From NCBI RefSeq assembly GCF_004364865.1, contig NZ_SOAU01000001.1:3380001-3444000 (forward strand): a stretch of 64,000 nt of DNA, in the 5' to 3' direction. The translations under genes were made by a program, and so were the position numbers. Below, piece after piece: positions 24,947 through 33,147 of the stretch (positions within the stretch are counted from its first letter, which is position 1; each line of letters begins with the position of its first letter). The notes beneath the pieces are model-generated. The model was not told the DNA's origin. It was given only the letters and a program-made list of their open reading frames with translations, and searched no databases. Source of the DNA: Ilumatobacter fluminis. Lineage in GTDB: Bacteria > Actinomycetota > Acidimicrobiia > Acidimicrobiales > Ilumatobacteraceae.

Positions 24947-25231
24947 TCAGCGATCCTGGTGCGCCGGCGGGTAGCCGGTGATCTCCTCGATCACCTCTTC
25001 GGCTTCCCGACGGCGGGGCTCCATCACGAAGATGCGCGCCATCGGCTGGATCGACCCGCCGCGGTAGTGCGAGCTGAAGTCTTCGCTGACGACGGCGGGG
25101 ATGTCGCGTTCGAGCAGCTCGTGCAGCACCATCTGCGACTGCCACAGCGGGAGCCACGCGACCTCACACGATCGTTCCGGGTCGGGCGGTTTCGGTGGAT
25201 GTTTCCCGAAGATCCAGTGGAAGATCCCCAT
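24947..25231 (-). CDS. DUF2007-like small protein
   Basis: A 94-residue soluble protein. After a short basic Pro-rich N-terminus (IFGKHPPKPPDPE), residues ~22-90 resemble DUF2007 (putative signal-transducing protein): VAWLPLWQSQMVLHELLE, an IPAVVSEDF strand, then MEPRRREAEEVIEEI. No catalytic motif is visible. ATG 25231 lies seven bases after TAGCGT (25239-25244), which uses the TAG stop of the upstream pfkB-type gene. Function unknown. Confidence 0.75.
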   Translation of the reverse strand: MGIFHWIFGKHPPKPPDPERSCEVAWLPLWQSQMVLHELLERDIPAVVSEDFSSHYRGGSIQPMARIFVMEPRRREAEEVIEEITGYPPAHQDR

Positions 25232-25238
25232 CGGGCCG

Positions 25239-25244
25239 ACGCTA
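25239..25244 (-). promoter_or_regulatory. -10 element of the DUF2007-like gene, overlapping PfkB stop codon
   Basis: TAGCGT, seven bases, ATG on the minus strand; the TAG is the stop codon (25242-25244) of the sugar kinase gene. Confidence 0.55.
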
Positions 25245-26087
25245 GCGCCCGGCGCCGCGTTCGACGAGGAGCTCGTGCGCTGCTGCGTGCCCGGCGGCGG
25301 CCGCACCGGCGAGATCGACCGACCAGTCGGCGTGTCCCAGGAATCCGGCGGCGAACGCGTCGCCCGCTCCGGTCGTGTCGGCGACGGAGCCGACCGGGAT
25401 CGACGGCACCTCGAACGACCCGCAGTCGACCGGGTACACCACGCACGAAGCCGCACCCCGTTTGACGACCGTTGCGGCGCCGGCGAACGGGCCGTCGATC
25501 CCGACCGTTGCAGCTTCGTCGGCGTTGGCGAACACCACGGAGGGCCGCAGGTCGGCGATCATCGCGTCGACACCGCCGATCCCGGCATCGGCCAACAACG
25601 TGGTCGACGACAGGTCGATACTGAGCGGTACCCCACGCTCGGCCGCCAGCGCCGCCAACCGGCGCGAGGTCGTCGCGATCGGCTCGTCGAGCAGCGAGTA
25701 GAAGGTCAGGTGGAGTGCCGTCGCCCCCTCGAGCCAGGCCGACTCGACGCCGTCGAGGGCACGTGCCGAACCGCGATCGACGAGCATGGTTCGCTCCCCC
25801 TCGCTGTCGACCAGCACGACGATCGAGGCCGAACGCCCATCACGACGGACGAAACTCACGTCGACGCCGTCGCGTGCCAGTTCGGAGATCAGGCGCATCC
25901 CGACCGAGTCGGTACCGACCTGGCCGATGAACCGGGCCGGTCCGGTCCGGGCGAAGCGGGCAGCCACGTTGGCAGCGCTCCCGCCGCGGCGGTGGAAGAT
26001 CCGAGCGTGCGTGTCGGCCGCCTCGTTGATGGGTTGGTCGAGGTCGACCACGATGTCGTCGACGAGATCTCCGAGCGTGACCAGCAC
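25242..26087 (-). CDS. PfkB-family carbohydrate kinase
   Basis: A 281-residue ribokinase/PfkB-type kinase. The N-terminal Gly-rich signature RRGGSAANVAARFARTG and the C-terminal signature VADTTGAGDAFAAGFL, with the catalytic Asp of GAGD, are intact. FIGQVGTDSVG and VKRGAASCVVY are typical of the family. The substrate (ribose, adenosine, fructose-type sugar) cannot be told. GTG 26087 is six bases after TACGGT (26094-26099), so the message may be leaderless. A strong hairpin upstream of it ends the pro operon. Confidence 0.9.
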   Translation of the reverse strand: MLVTLGDLVDDIVVDLDQPINEAADTHARIFHRRGGSAANVAARFARTGPARFIGQVGTDSVGMRLISELARDGVDVSFVRRDGRSASIVVLVDSEGERTMLVDRGSARALDGVESAWLEGATALHLTFYSLLDEPIATTSRRLAALAAERGVPLSIDLSSTTLLADAGIGGVDAMIADLRPSVVFANADEAATVGIDGPFAGAATVVKRGAASCVVYPVDCGSFEVPSIPVGSVADTTGAGDAFAAGFLGHADWSVDLAGAAAAGHAAAHELLVERGAGR

Positions 26088-26093
26088 GGCGTC

Positions 26094-26099
26094 ACCGTA
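26094..26099 (-). promoter_or_regulatory. -10 element of the PfkB kinase gene
   Basis: TACGGT on the minus strand, six bases, then GTG at 26087. Confidence 0.5.
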
Positions 26100-26115
26100 C
26101 CGAACCAGAACGCGG

Positions 26116-26143
26116 AACGACCGGCCCCGCAGGGCCGGTCGTT
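26116..26143 (-). terminator. Terminator of the proVWX operon
   Basis: A perfect 12-bp stem (AACGACCGGCCC with its complement) and a 4-base loop lie 38 bases past the proX stop, just before the pfkB-type promoter. There is no clear T-run. A second weaker stem (CGACCTCGAGCGAGGTCG) lies at 26147-26165. Confidence 0.7.
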
Positions 26144-26180
26144 CGCTCGACCTCGAGCGAGGTCGTCAGGGTGTGGTTCG

Positions 26181-27401
26181 TCAGCCGGCGGCGCGGGCGG
26201 TCTCGAGCCAGCCGTCGACGACGTCGCGGTTGTCCTCGATCCACTGAGCGGCGAGCTCGGTGACGTCGGCGCCGTCAGCCATGTCGACGTTCATCAGCGA
26301 CACTTCGACGACGTTCATCTGGAACTGCTCGAGCAGCGACTGCGCGGCCGGGTTGGCCTCGAGCCACTCGGTGTTGGTCGTCGCCTGGATGTCGGCGGCG
26401 ATCCAGCCGAGCTGGCAGGTGCCGTCGACCGAGCCGGGGCACTGCTCTTCACCGATGGTGGCGGTGCCGGGCAGCTGGTTGTGGCCTTCGCCACCCTCGA
26501 CGCCGAGCGGGTTCGAGTCGTCGATGACCTCGTCGACCGTCAGCCAGTAGACGTTCTCACCGGGGATGAGCTGGGTGATGTAGGCGCTGGGCGTCCAGGT
26601 GTAGATCACCATCGGCTCACCGGCGTTGGCCTTCGTGACGGCCTCGGCGACCATCGCGTCGTAACCGGCGACGACCTGGGCGATGTTCTCCCAGCCCGAG
26701 AACGCGATCTGCGACTGGATGATGTCGTCGCAGGTGTAGCTCTCCTGGCAGCCGTAGATGTCGGCGACGCCGTTGTTGGGCGTCGGGTCCTGAGCGTCGT
26801 ACGCGGCGAGCGCGTCCGGGTTGTCGTTCAGGTCGTCGAGCGAGTACACGCCGTACTCGTCGGCGAAGTCCTTGGTGATGAGGTAGCCCTGGAGGCCACC
26901 GGCCATCATCATCTCGCCGACCACCGTGAGGTGGTCACCGACGGTCGAACCGTCCGGCAGCTCGTTGGCCAGCCACGAGTTGTGGCCGGGGTACCAGCTG
27001 TTGATCCAGAAGTCGGCGTCGCCCTGTGCCATCGCGATGTAGGCGTTGGCGGGGCCGAGCTCGAGGTCGGCCGGGTCGGAGACGTCGTAGCCGAGCTCCT
27101 CGAGGAGGTTGTGGGCGACGTAGGCGTTGGGGTCTTCGGTGACCCAGTCGGCCTTCGCCATCGTCACGCTGACGCCCTCACCGGGCATCGCCATGTCGCC
27201 ACCGGCGTCGGCGTCGTCACCGGCGTCGGCATCGTCATCGTCGTCGGCGTCGGCGTCGGCGTCGTCGTCGTCACCGGCGTCCGCGGTGGTCTCTTCGGTT
27301 TCGTCGTCGGCCGAATCGCTGTCGTCGTCACTGCCGCAGGCGGCGAGGACGAGACCGAGCGAGACAGCGACGGCGGTGAATGCAGTGCGCTTCTTGGTCA
27401 T
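26181..27401 (-). CDS. proX: Glycine betaine/proline-type ABC transporter substrate-binding lipoprotein
   Basis: A 406-residue OpuAC/ProX-type binding protein. The lipoprotein signal VSLGLVLAACGS gives the lipidated Cys near residue 22. Residues ~25-70 are an Asp-rich, low-complexity linker. The binding domain follows, with ADFWINSWYPGHNSW, IYTWTPSAYI and YWLTVDEV, which place Trp and Tyr residues in an aromatic box for quaternary amines. The start is ATG 27401: GGGAGGG lies nine bases upstream, which rules out the longer start at 27419. It is the last gene of proV-proW-proX. An osmoprotectant role is inferred from the family. Confidence 0.93.
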   Translation of the reverse strand: MTKKRTAFTAVAVSLGLVLAACGSDDDSDSADDETEETTADAGDDDDADADADDDDDADAGDDADAGGDMAMPGEGVSVTMAKADWVTEDPNAYVAHNLLEELGYDVSDPADLELGPANAYIAMAQGDADFWINSWYPGHNSWLANELPDGSTVGDHLTVVGEMMMAGGLQGYLITKDFADEYGVYSLDDLNDNPDALAAYDAQDPTPNNGVADIYGCQESYTCDDIIQSQIAFSGWENIAQVVAGYDAMVAEAVTKANAGEPMVIYTWTPSAYITQLIPGENVYWLTVDEVIDDSNPLGVEGGEGHNQLPGTATIGEEQCPGSVDGTCQLGWIAADIQATTNTEWLEANPAAQSLLEQFQMNVVEVSLMNVDMADGADVTELAAQWIEDNRDVVDGWLETARAAG

Positions 27402-27410
27402 GATGTGGAA

Positions 27411-27417
27411 CCCTCCC
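27411..27417 (-). promoter_or_regulatory. Strong ribosome binding site of proX
   Basis: The minus strand reads GGGAGGG nine bases before ATG 27401. It is among the clearest Shine-Dalgarno sequences in the window and fixes the start. Confidence 0.75.
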
Positions 27418-27462
27418 ATGGGTTGGTTGTGGGGGTGTCACTCGGTGTGCAGTTCACGCTGC

Positions 27463-29628
27463 TCACGTCGCGACGGTGGTGCGCACGTCCGAACCGGCGG
27501 GATCGGCCGAGACGGGCGCAGACTGGTCGGCGTCGAGGACGAGTTCGCGGTAGACGTGCGAACGCTCGAAGCCGGCGATGACGGTGTTTCCGGCGGCGAT
27601 CAACATGAAGCCGGCGAGGCCGCCGATCATGGCGCCGACGCCACTGTAGAAGTTCGGGTCGGTGGCACGGGCGAGACTGCCCACCCAGCCGACGGCGATC
27701 AGGAGCACGCCGGCACCGAGGCCCATGGCGATTGCGCCACCGAGCCACTGGCGGCGATCACCGAGGCCGAGGGCGCCCGCCGCCGCAGCAGCAGCCAGCG
27801 CACCTCCGGCGGTGAAGATCAGGGTCCAGGTGCCGAGGCCGGGGCCGTCGGACGACTTGCCGTCGACGACGATCCGGTCGGCGGATGCGGCCCGGGCACG
27901 AACGATGAGGATCTCGTTGCTCGCCTCGGCCTGTCCGATCTCGCCGGCAGCAGCCTGCGCCAGGATGTCGTCGAGCTCGGCCTGGATCTCGGGCGTGATG
28001 ACCGCATCGGCACGTTCGTCGAGCGTCCACATCGAGAACATCGAGACGACCGCGAAGATCACGCCGGTGATGCCGAGCACGATCGGCGCGAGCACGACCT
28101 TCGGCTTGAGCGGTCGGCGCGGGCCGTACGGGGCGATCTGCATCCACCGCAGCGAAGCCGCCGACGCCACGATGCCACCCACGATCGCGACCCAGAGGCC
28201 GATGCCGTTGGAGTAGCCGACCGTCAGCGGGCTCGGGGAGGTGAGGAGGTAGCCGACGGCGGTCACGAGACCGCCGACCGCACCGAGCAGCGCACCGTCG
28301 GGCGAGAGCCAGCGTCCGCCGGCCGAACCGACGAGGACGCGGATCGCCGCAACGATGACGAAGAGGCCCATCGCGGTGACCCCGAAGGCGAACCACGATC
28401 CGCCCTCGGCGGCCCAACCGGCGAACGATTCGCCCGGCAGTTCCTGGTCGGAACGGCGTGAGTAGCCCGTGAGCTTGGACGCGTCGTTCGCCCAGGTGAG
28501 GAAGAGCGACACGACCATGAGGACGCCACCGGCGATGGCCGCGTAGATGGCCGTCTTCTCACCACTGCCGACCGGGGCGATGCGACCTTCGTCGCTGTCG
28601 TCACCGTCGGGGGTGATCGAGGGGTCAGCCGCCTGCACGTCGGCCTCCGACGTGCGGAGTTCGGCGTTGAAGGCGGGATCGTCGAGCAGCACCTCGGGCT
28701 CACGGCGCGACTTCCAGGCGGTGGTGATGCGGGAGAACAGGTTCTTGTGACCGACCTCGGTCTGGGCGATGCGGTCGAGGATCACGGCGAGGATGAAGAA
28801 CGCCAGACCGGACGATGCGGCGAGCGAGACGTCCTGCTGGCCGAGCGCACGGAACAGCAGACGACCGAGGCCACCGGCGCCCATGATCGCGGCGACGCCG
28901 AGCATCGAGAATGCGAGCAGCAGGGTCTGGTTGATGCCGGTCATGATCGCCGGACGAGCCAGCGGCAGCTGGACGTCGGTGAGGACTCGACGCTCGGGCG
29001 CACCGTAGGCGCGCGCCGCTTCGACCACGTCTTCGGGTACCTGTCTGATGCCCAAGTTCGTCAATCTGATCAACGGAGGCAGGGCGAAGATCATCGTCGC
29101 CATGGTGGCGCCGACGGCGCCGACGCCCCAGAAGTAGATGAACGGCAGCAGATACACGAACGAGTGGATGACCTGCATCGCGTCGAGGGTCGGCCTGAGG
29201 ACTCCCCAGACCGAGTCCATTCGCCCGGCGAGGATGCCGAGTGGGATGCCGATGATGACGCAGAGGAGCACGGCGACGAGGATCAACCCGATCGTGCGGG
29301 CCGTCTCCTCCCAGTACTCGTTGCCGAGCAGGCCGCACACGACGAGGCCGGCGGCGGTGCCGACGGCCACGGTGAAGTTGCGGACGAGGAGCGCGATCAC
29401 GAACATGATCCCGACGAGCCACAGCCACGGCATCTCGACGAGAAAGCCCTCGACGAAGTTGTCGATGAGGAACTCGAACGGCCAGGCGATCGCGTCGAGC
29501 AGGCCGCCGAGGTTGAGGGTGATCCAGTCGACCGCTTCTTCGGTCCACTGTCCGAACGGGATCGTGAACTCGTCGAGGACCTCGTTGTCGGTGACGGGCA
29601 CCTGGTCGGCGGTGGCGATGAGACTCAC
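27463..29628 (-). CDS. proW: Betaine/proline ABC permease fused to an eight-helix C-terminal module
   Basis: A 721-residue protein, about twice the length of ProW. Residues 1-~310 are the ProW/OpuAB permease: several helices and the coupling-loop motif VVEAARAYGAPERRVLTDVQLPLARPAIM. A charged linker (~315-350) follows. Residues ~350-700 hold about eight further helices with a short coiled, charged loop at ~535-585 (ITPEIQAELDDILAQAAAGE). I know no ProW with this extension. The start ATG overlaps the proV stop (ATGA). The extra part could sense osmotic or membrane state; that is inference. The reading frame is open throughout, so it is not an artefact of a missed stop. Confidence 0.88.
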   Translation of the reverse strand: MSLIATADQVPVTDNEVLDEFTIPFGQWTEEAVDWITLNLGGLLDAIAWPFEFLIDNFVEGFLVEMPWLWLVGIMFVIALLVRNFTVAVGTAAGLVVCGLLGNEYWEETARTIGLILVAVLLCVIIGIPLGILAGRMDSVWGVLRPTLDAMQVIHSFVYLLPFIYFWGVGAVGATMATMIFALPPLIRLTNLGIRQVPEDVVEAARAYGAPERRVLTDVQLPLARPAIMTGINQTLLLAFSMLGVAAIMGAGGLGRLLFRALGQQDVSLAASSGLAFFILAVILDRIAQTEVGHKNLFSRITTAWKSRREPEVLLDDPAFNAELRTSEADVQAADPSITPDGDDSDEGRIAPVGSGEKTAIYAAIAGGVLMVVSLFLTWANDASKLTGYSRRSDQELPGESFAGWAAEGGSWFAFGVTAMGLFVIVAAIRVLVGSAGGRWLSPDGALLGAVGGLVTAVGYLLTSPSPLTVGYSNGIGLWVAIVGGIVASAASLRWMQIAPYGPRRPLKPKVVLAPIVLGITGVIFAVVSMFSMWTLDERADAVITPEIQAELDDILAQAAAGEIGQAEASNEILIVRARAASADRIVVDGKSSDGPGLGTWTLIFTAGGALAAAAAAGALGLGDRRQWLGGAIAMGLGAGVLLIAVGWVGSLARATDPNFYSGVGAMIGGLAGFMLIAAGNTVIAGFERSHVYRELVLDADQSAPVSADPAGSDVRTTVAT

Positions 29629-30836
29629 AGGAACACCTCTCGTTCGAATCCGTCGATCAGGCTCTCGACGCGGCCCATCTCTTCCATGATGTGGCGTGGG
29701 TCGAGGTTGCCGACCAAGCGGCCGGACTCGTCGACGACGGCGATCGGGATGCCCCGACCGGCAGCCGCATAGACGGTGTTGAGCGTGTCCTCCGGGCGGC
29801 AGACGGCGAAGTCGGTGCGGAGAGCGTCGGACAGGTTGCTGCTGCCCATGCCCGACACGCGGATGCCGTCGCCCGTCGTGAGCACCGAAACGGGCTTGCC
29901 CTCGGCGTCGAGCACGAACGCACCGGATCGGTCGCCGAGGTGCTGGAGACCCTGCTGGACGGTGAGCGAGGGGTCGAGCGGCTTCGGTTCGACCATGATC
30001 TCGTTGACCTGGATGACACGGCCCTGGTCGACGTCCTGGACGAACTCGGCCACGTAACCGGTCGCCGGCTTGGTGAGGATGTCTTCGGGTGTGCCGATCT
30101 GGACGACGGCGCCGTCCTTCATGATGCAGACGCGGTCGCCGATGCGGAGCGCCTCGTTGAGATCGTGGGTGATGAACAGGATCGTCTTGTGGAGCTCGGC
30201 CTGGATCGCCATCATCTCGTCCTGCATCTGGCGTCGGATGAGCGGGTCGAGCGCGCTGAACGCCTCGTCCATCAGCAAGATGTCGGGGTCGGCGGCCAGT
30301 GCACGGGCGAGCCCGACGCGCTGCTGCATGCCACCCGAGAGTTCGGACGGGAGGTTCATGGCGTAGGGCTCGAGACCCACGAGCGAGAGCGCTCGCAGCG
30401 ACGCCTTGTCGCGTTCGCGCTTGGCGATGCCCTGCACATTGAGCCCGTAGCCGACGTTGTCGATGACGGAGCGGTGTGGGAAGAGGGCGAAGTGCTGGAA
30501 GACCATGCCCATCTTCTCGCGGCGGAAGCTCTGCAGCTTCGAGCCGGTCATGGCCTGCACGTCCTCGCCGTCGACGAGCACCTCGCCGTCGGTGACCGTA
30601 TGGAGCTGGTTGACGGTACGGATTGCGGTGGATTTGCCCGACCCGGACAAGCCCATCACCACAAAGATCTCACCTTCACGGACCGTGAAATTGACATCGG
30701 TGAGACCGACCACGTGGCCGGTGCGCGCTTGGACCTCGTCCTTGGGAACACCAGCTTTGGCGAGGTCGAGAGCTCGACCCCGAGGCTGATCACCGAAGAT
30801 CTTGTACACGCCGCTGAGGCGGATTTTTTCTTTCAA
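29625..30836 (-). CDS. proV: Betaine/proline ABC transporter ATP-binding protein with CBS domains
   Basis: A 403-residue ProV/OpuAA ATPase. Walker A GLSGSGKST, signature LSGGMQQR, Walker B ILLMDEAFSALDP and switch ITHD are all present. The ~110-residue C-terminus has a CBS pair, which in OpuA-type systems senses ionic strength. The N-terminal extension (~1-60, KIFGDQPRGRALDLAKAGV) is typical of ProV. I chose TTG 30836: AAGGAG lies five bases upstream. A GTG at 30884 is also in frame but lies at the predicted transcription start. It is the first gene of proV-proW-proX. Confidence 0.93.
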   Translation of the reverse strand: MKEKIRLSGVYKIFGDQPRGRALDLAKAGVPKDEVQARTGHVVGLTDVNFTVREGEIFVVMGLSGSGKSTAIRTVNQLHTVTDGEVLVDGEDVQAMTGSKLQSFRREKMGMVFQHFALFPHRSVIDNVGYGLNVQGIAKRERDKASLRALSLVGLEPYAMNLPSELSGGMQQRVGLARALAADPDILLMDEAFSALDPLIRRQMQDEMMAIQAELHKTILFITHDLNEALRIGDRVCIMKDGAVVQIGTPEDILTKPATGYVAEFVQDVDQGRVIQVNEIMVEPKPLDPSLTVQQGLQHLGDRSGAFVLDAEGKPVSVLTTGDGIRVSGMGSSNLSDALRTDFAVCRPEDTLNTVYAAAGRGIPIAVVDESGRLVGNLDPRHIMEEMGRVESLIDGFEREVFL

Positions 30837-30887
30837 CCGAACTCCTTGCGCGACGGATAGATCGCTTCCGAATGAGAACCCCACTTG

Positions 30888-30916
30888 ACCCTACAAAGAA
30901 TCGGGAACCATCCCAA
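30888..30916 (-). promoter_or_regulatory. proVWX promoter and leader
   Basis: TTGGGA (30916-30911), 17 bases, then TAGGGT (30893-30888) on the minus strand. The distance is ideal. A leader of about 45 bases with AAGGAG (30847-30842) precedes the TTG start. The G-rich -10 recalls, from memory, that of E. coli proU. The surrounding bases are less GC-rich than the rest of the window. Confidence 0.6.
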
Positions 30917-30998
30917 ACGGGCGATATTTCCCGCCGCGCGCCCAGCGTGGTAGCGGCGGCACCTGTGTCGCCCGTCTGGGTGATGGCACACTGACCCG

Positions 30999-31865
30999 AT
31001 GATCGACGACCGCCAGCGGGGGTGGGCGCTGGCAGCGTTCGGCATGTTGATGGTGTCGACCGACTCGCTGTTCATCCGAGCGGCCGACTTCGACGCGTGG
31101 ACGATCGCCGTCGTGTTCGGCATCGCCTCGACGGTGTCGCTCGGCACGGTTGCGGCGGTGACGACACCCGAACCGCTGTGGCGAGCAGCGCGGGGCGCGC
31201 CCGGGCCGCTGTTGCTCGTCGCCGTGTTGGCGAGCACGAGCCAGCTCGCCTTCACGGGCGCCGTGAACAACACGGCAGTGTCGAACGTCGTCGTCATCGT
31301 GGCGGCCACCCCGGTCCTGGCCGCCATTTTCGCACGGATCGCGCTCGGAGAACGGACGGAGCGACAGGTGATCGTCGCGATCGTCCTCGTGATCGCCGGC
31401 ATCGGCCTGGTGGTGAGCGGGTCCCTGGGCGAGCCGACGATCGACGGCGACCTGTTGGCGGTGCTCGCGATCGTGCTGTTCTCGATGAGTGTGATCGTCT
31501 GGCGACGCCACCCCGAACTGAACCGCCCGCTTGCGCTCGCTGCGAGTTCGGCGGCGATGGCGGTCATCGCGCTCCCGCTCGCCTCCCTCGGCGACGCCCC
31601 GTGGCGGGTCTTCGTCGCCGCCGGGGCGATGGGGCTGGTCTTCAACCCGATCGGACGGATGAGCTACTCGACGGCACCGAAGTACGCGCCGGCAGCCGAG
31701 GTCGCCCTGTTCGCGCCGGTCGAGACCGTGGCAGCCACCGCGTGGGCGTGGATCTTCTTCTCGGAGGCCCCGTCGATCCGCACCGTGATCGGTGGACTGA
31801 TCGTGATCGGCGCCGTCCTGTTCGGCACCGTCGGCAACCGGCGAACGCGGGCCCGGCCCGCCTGA
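30999..31865 (+). CDS. EamA/DMT-family transporter
   Basis: A 288-residue inner-membrane protein with about ten helices in two EamA repeats. The first repeat includes FTGAVNNTAVSNVVVIVAATP and the second AEVALFAPVETVAATAWAWIFFSEAP, the helix before the conserved E. Proteins of this kind export amino acids and other metabolites, with no specificity readable here. CACACT at 30987-30992 is six bases before the ATG. It diverges from proV and converges with an MFS gene 15 bp away. Confidence 0.88.
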   Translation: MIDDRQRGWALAAFGMLMVSTDSLFIRAADFDAWTIAVVFGIASTVSLGTVAAVTTPEPLWRAARGAPGPLLLVAVLASTSQLAFTGAVNNTAVSNVVVIVAATPVLAAIFARIALGERTERQVIVAIVLVIAGIGLVVSGSLGEPTIDGDLLAVLAIVLFSMSVIVWRRHPELNRPLALAASSAAMAVIALPLASLGDAPWRVFVAAGAMGLVFNPIGRMSYSTAPKYAPAAEVALFAPVETVAATAWAWIFFSEAPSIRTVIGGLIVIGAVLFGTVGNRRTRARPA

Positions 31866-31880
31866 CGTCAGCCGGCTGCG

Positions 31881-33092
31881 TCAGCGTTCGGCCTCGCCGG
31901 TCAGAGCAGTCGGCCGGAGCAAGCGGTCGTTCCACTCGGTGACGAGTGCCAAGCCCAACGCGGCCGGCAGGGCGAAGATCGCGATCGCCGAACCGACCGA
32001 CAGGCTCGTGCCCGCCAGCCCACCGACGGCGACGGGCGTGATCAGGAACGCAACCCGGATGCCACCGCTCATCGCACCGAGGCCGGCGCCGCGCCGACCC
32101 GGCAGGCGGGCGGCATCGTCGTACAGCTTGGGCATGAAGGTGGCGACGCCCAGACCGACGAGGAAGAACCCGACCAGCGACACCGTCTGGTTCGGAACCA
32201 GCGACGCCGTGACGAAACCGACCGTGGCGATCGCGAGACTCAACCGGTGGAGGCCCATCCGTCCCAGGCGGGTCTGGAGCGAGTCCCCGCCGAAACGCAT
32301 CGCCGTCATGCCGACGGTGTAGGCGACGAAGGCGGCGCTGGCGACGGCGGCGGTGGCGCCGAAGTCGTCGGTGAGACGGAAGGTGGCCCAGTCACCGCCG
32401 GTGATCTCCATCACGACGGCGAACATGCCGGCCGCCACGAGCAGCACCAGCGGGAGCCGGCTGGGTGCTCCGTTGCGACCGTTGACGGGCGCCGCCTCCG
32501 GTTCGCCGTGCCCCTCGAGGTCGGAGGTGAGCAGATGGTGCGTCACGAACGCCAGCGCAACGGCGGTCACGATCGCAACGATGAGGAGGTGGACGAAGGT
32601 CGACAGACCGGCGGCGTTGGCGGCGACGGCTCCCAACCCTCCGGACAGCATGCCGAGGCTCCACAGGCCGTGGAGGCGGTTCATGATCGGGGTGTGGCGG
32701 CGGGCGCTGATCCACGACCCCTGGAGGTTCATCGAGATGTCGACCAGCGCGTCGACGAAGACGTAGACGAACATGCCGATCAGCCACACGGCCGGTGAAC
32801 GGGCACCGCCGATGATCGGGAGGCTGAGCACGAGCGCGACGGCGCCGGCCTGGAGGACTCGACGGGTCGTCGCGGTGTGGATGATTCGGCCGGCGAAGGC
32901 GCTACTCACGATCCCGACGCTCGCGGCGACGGTCATGAGGAGGCCGTAGCCGTCGACCGACACGCCGATGCGGTCGCGGAGCTGGGGTGCGCGTGCGATG
33001 AACGAGGCCGTCATCGCCCCGTTCACGAAGAACTGGGCCGCGACGGCGACCAGCGCACGCCGGTCGGTGGGAGAAAGCCGAGGTCGATCCAT
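31881..33092 (-). CDS. MFS transporter
   Basis: A 403-residue major facilitator with about twelve helices. The central cytoplasmic loop (~205-220, GHGEPEAAPVNGRNGAP) separates two six-helix halves. The loop between helices 2 and 3 (AGRIIHTATTRRVLQAG) fits the MFS signature loosely. It resembles the YbjJ-like group of MFS proteins. ATG 33092 is preceded by TATCGT (about ten bases away), so a short leader is possible. The substrate is unknown. Confidence 0.85.
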   Translation of the reverse strand: MDRPRLSPTDRRALVAVAAQFFVNGAMTASFIARAPQLRDRIGVSVDGYGLLMTVAASVGIVSSAFAGRIIHTATTRRVLQAGAVALVLSLPIIGGARSPAVWLIGMFVYVFVDALVDISMNLQGSWISARRHTPIMNRLHGLWSLGMLSGGLGAVAANAAGLSTFVHLLIVAIVTAVALAFVTHHLLTSDLEGHGEPEAAPVNGRNGAPSRLPLVLLVAAGMFAVVMEITGGDWATFRLTDDFGATAAVASAAFVAYTVGMTAMRFGGDSLQTRLGRMGLHRLSLAIATVGFVTASLVPNQTVSLVGFFLVGLGVATFMPKLYDDAARLPGRRGAGLGAMSGGIRVAFLITPVAVGGLAGTSLSVGSAIAIFALPAALGLALVTEWNDRLLRPTALTGEAER

Positions 33093-33147
33093 CCGGCCCG
33101 GAACGATACCGGTACAGAACGTCGGGCCGGGTGCCGGAGACCGCGGG

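Noticed and set aside
27180-27350. GAC/GTC-rich repeats that look like a tandem array
   Set aside because: They encode the Asp-rich linker of proX after the lipobox; the repeat is protein low complexity, not a DNA element.
25101-27581. Long plus-strand open frame across PfkB and proX
   Set aside because: Antisense to two clear genes; its Val/Asp-rich product mirrors the codon pattern of the minus strand.
29630-29660. GTTCGAATCC resembling a tRNA T-loop
   Set aside because: It lies inside proV and no acceptor stem or anticodon arm can be folded around it.
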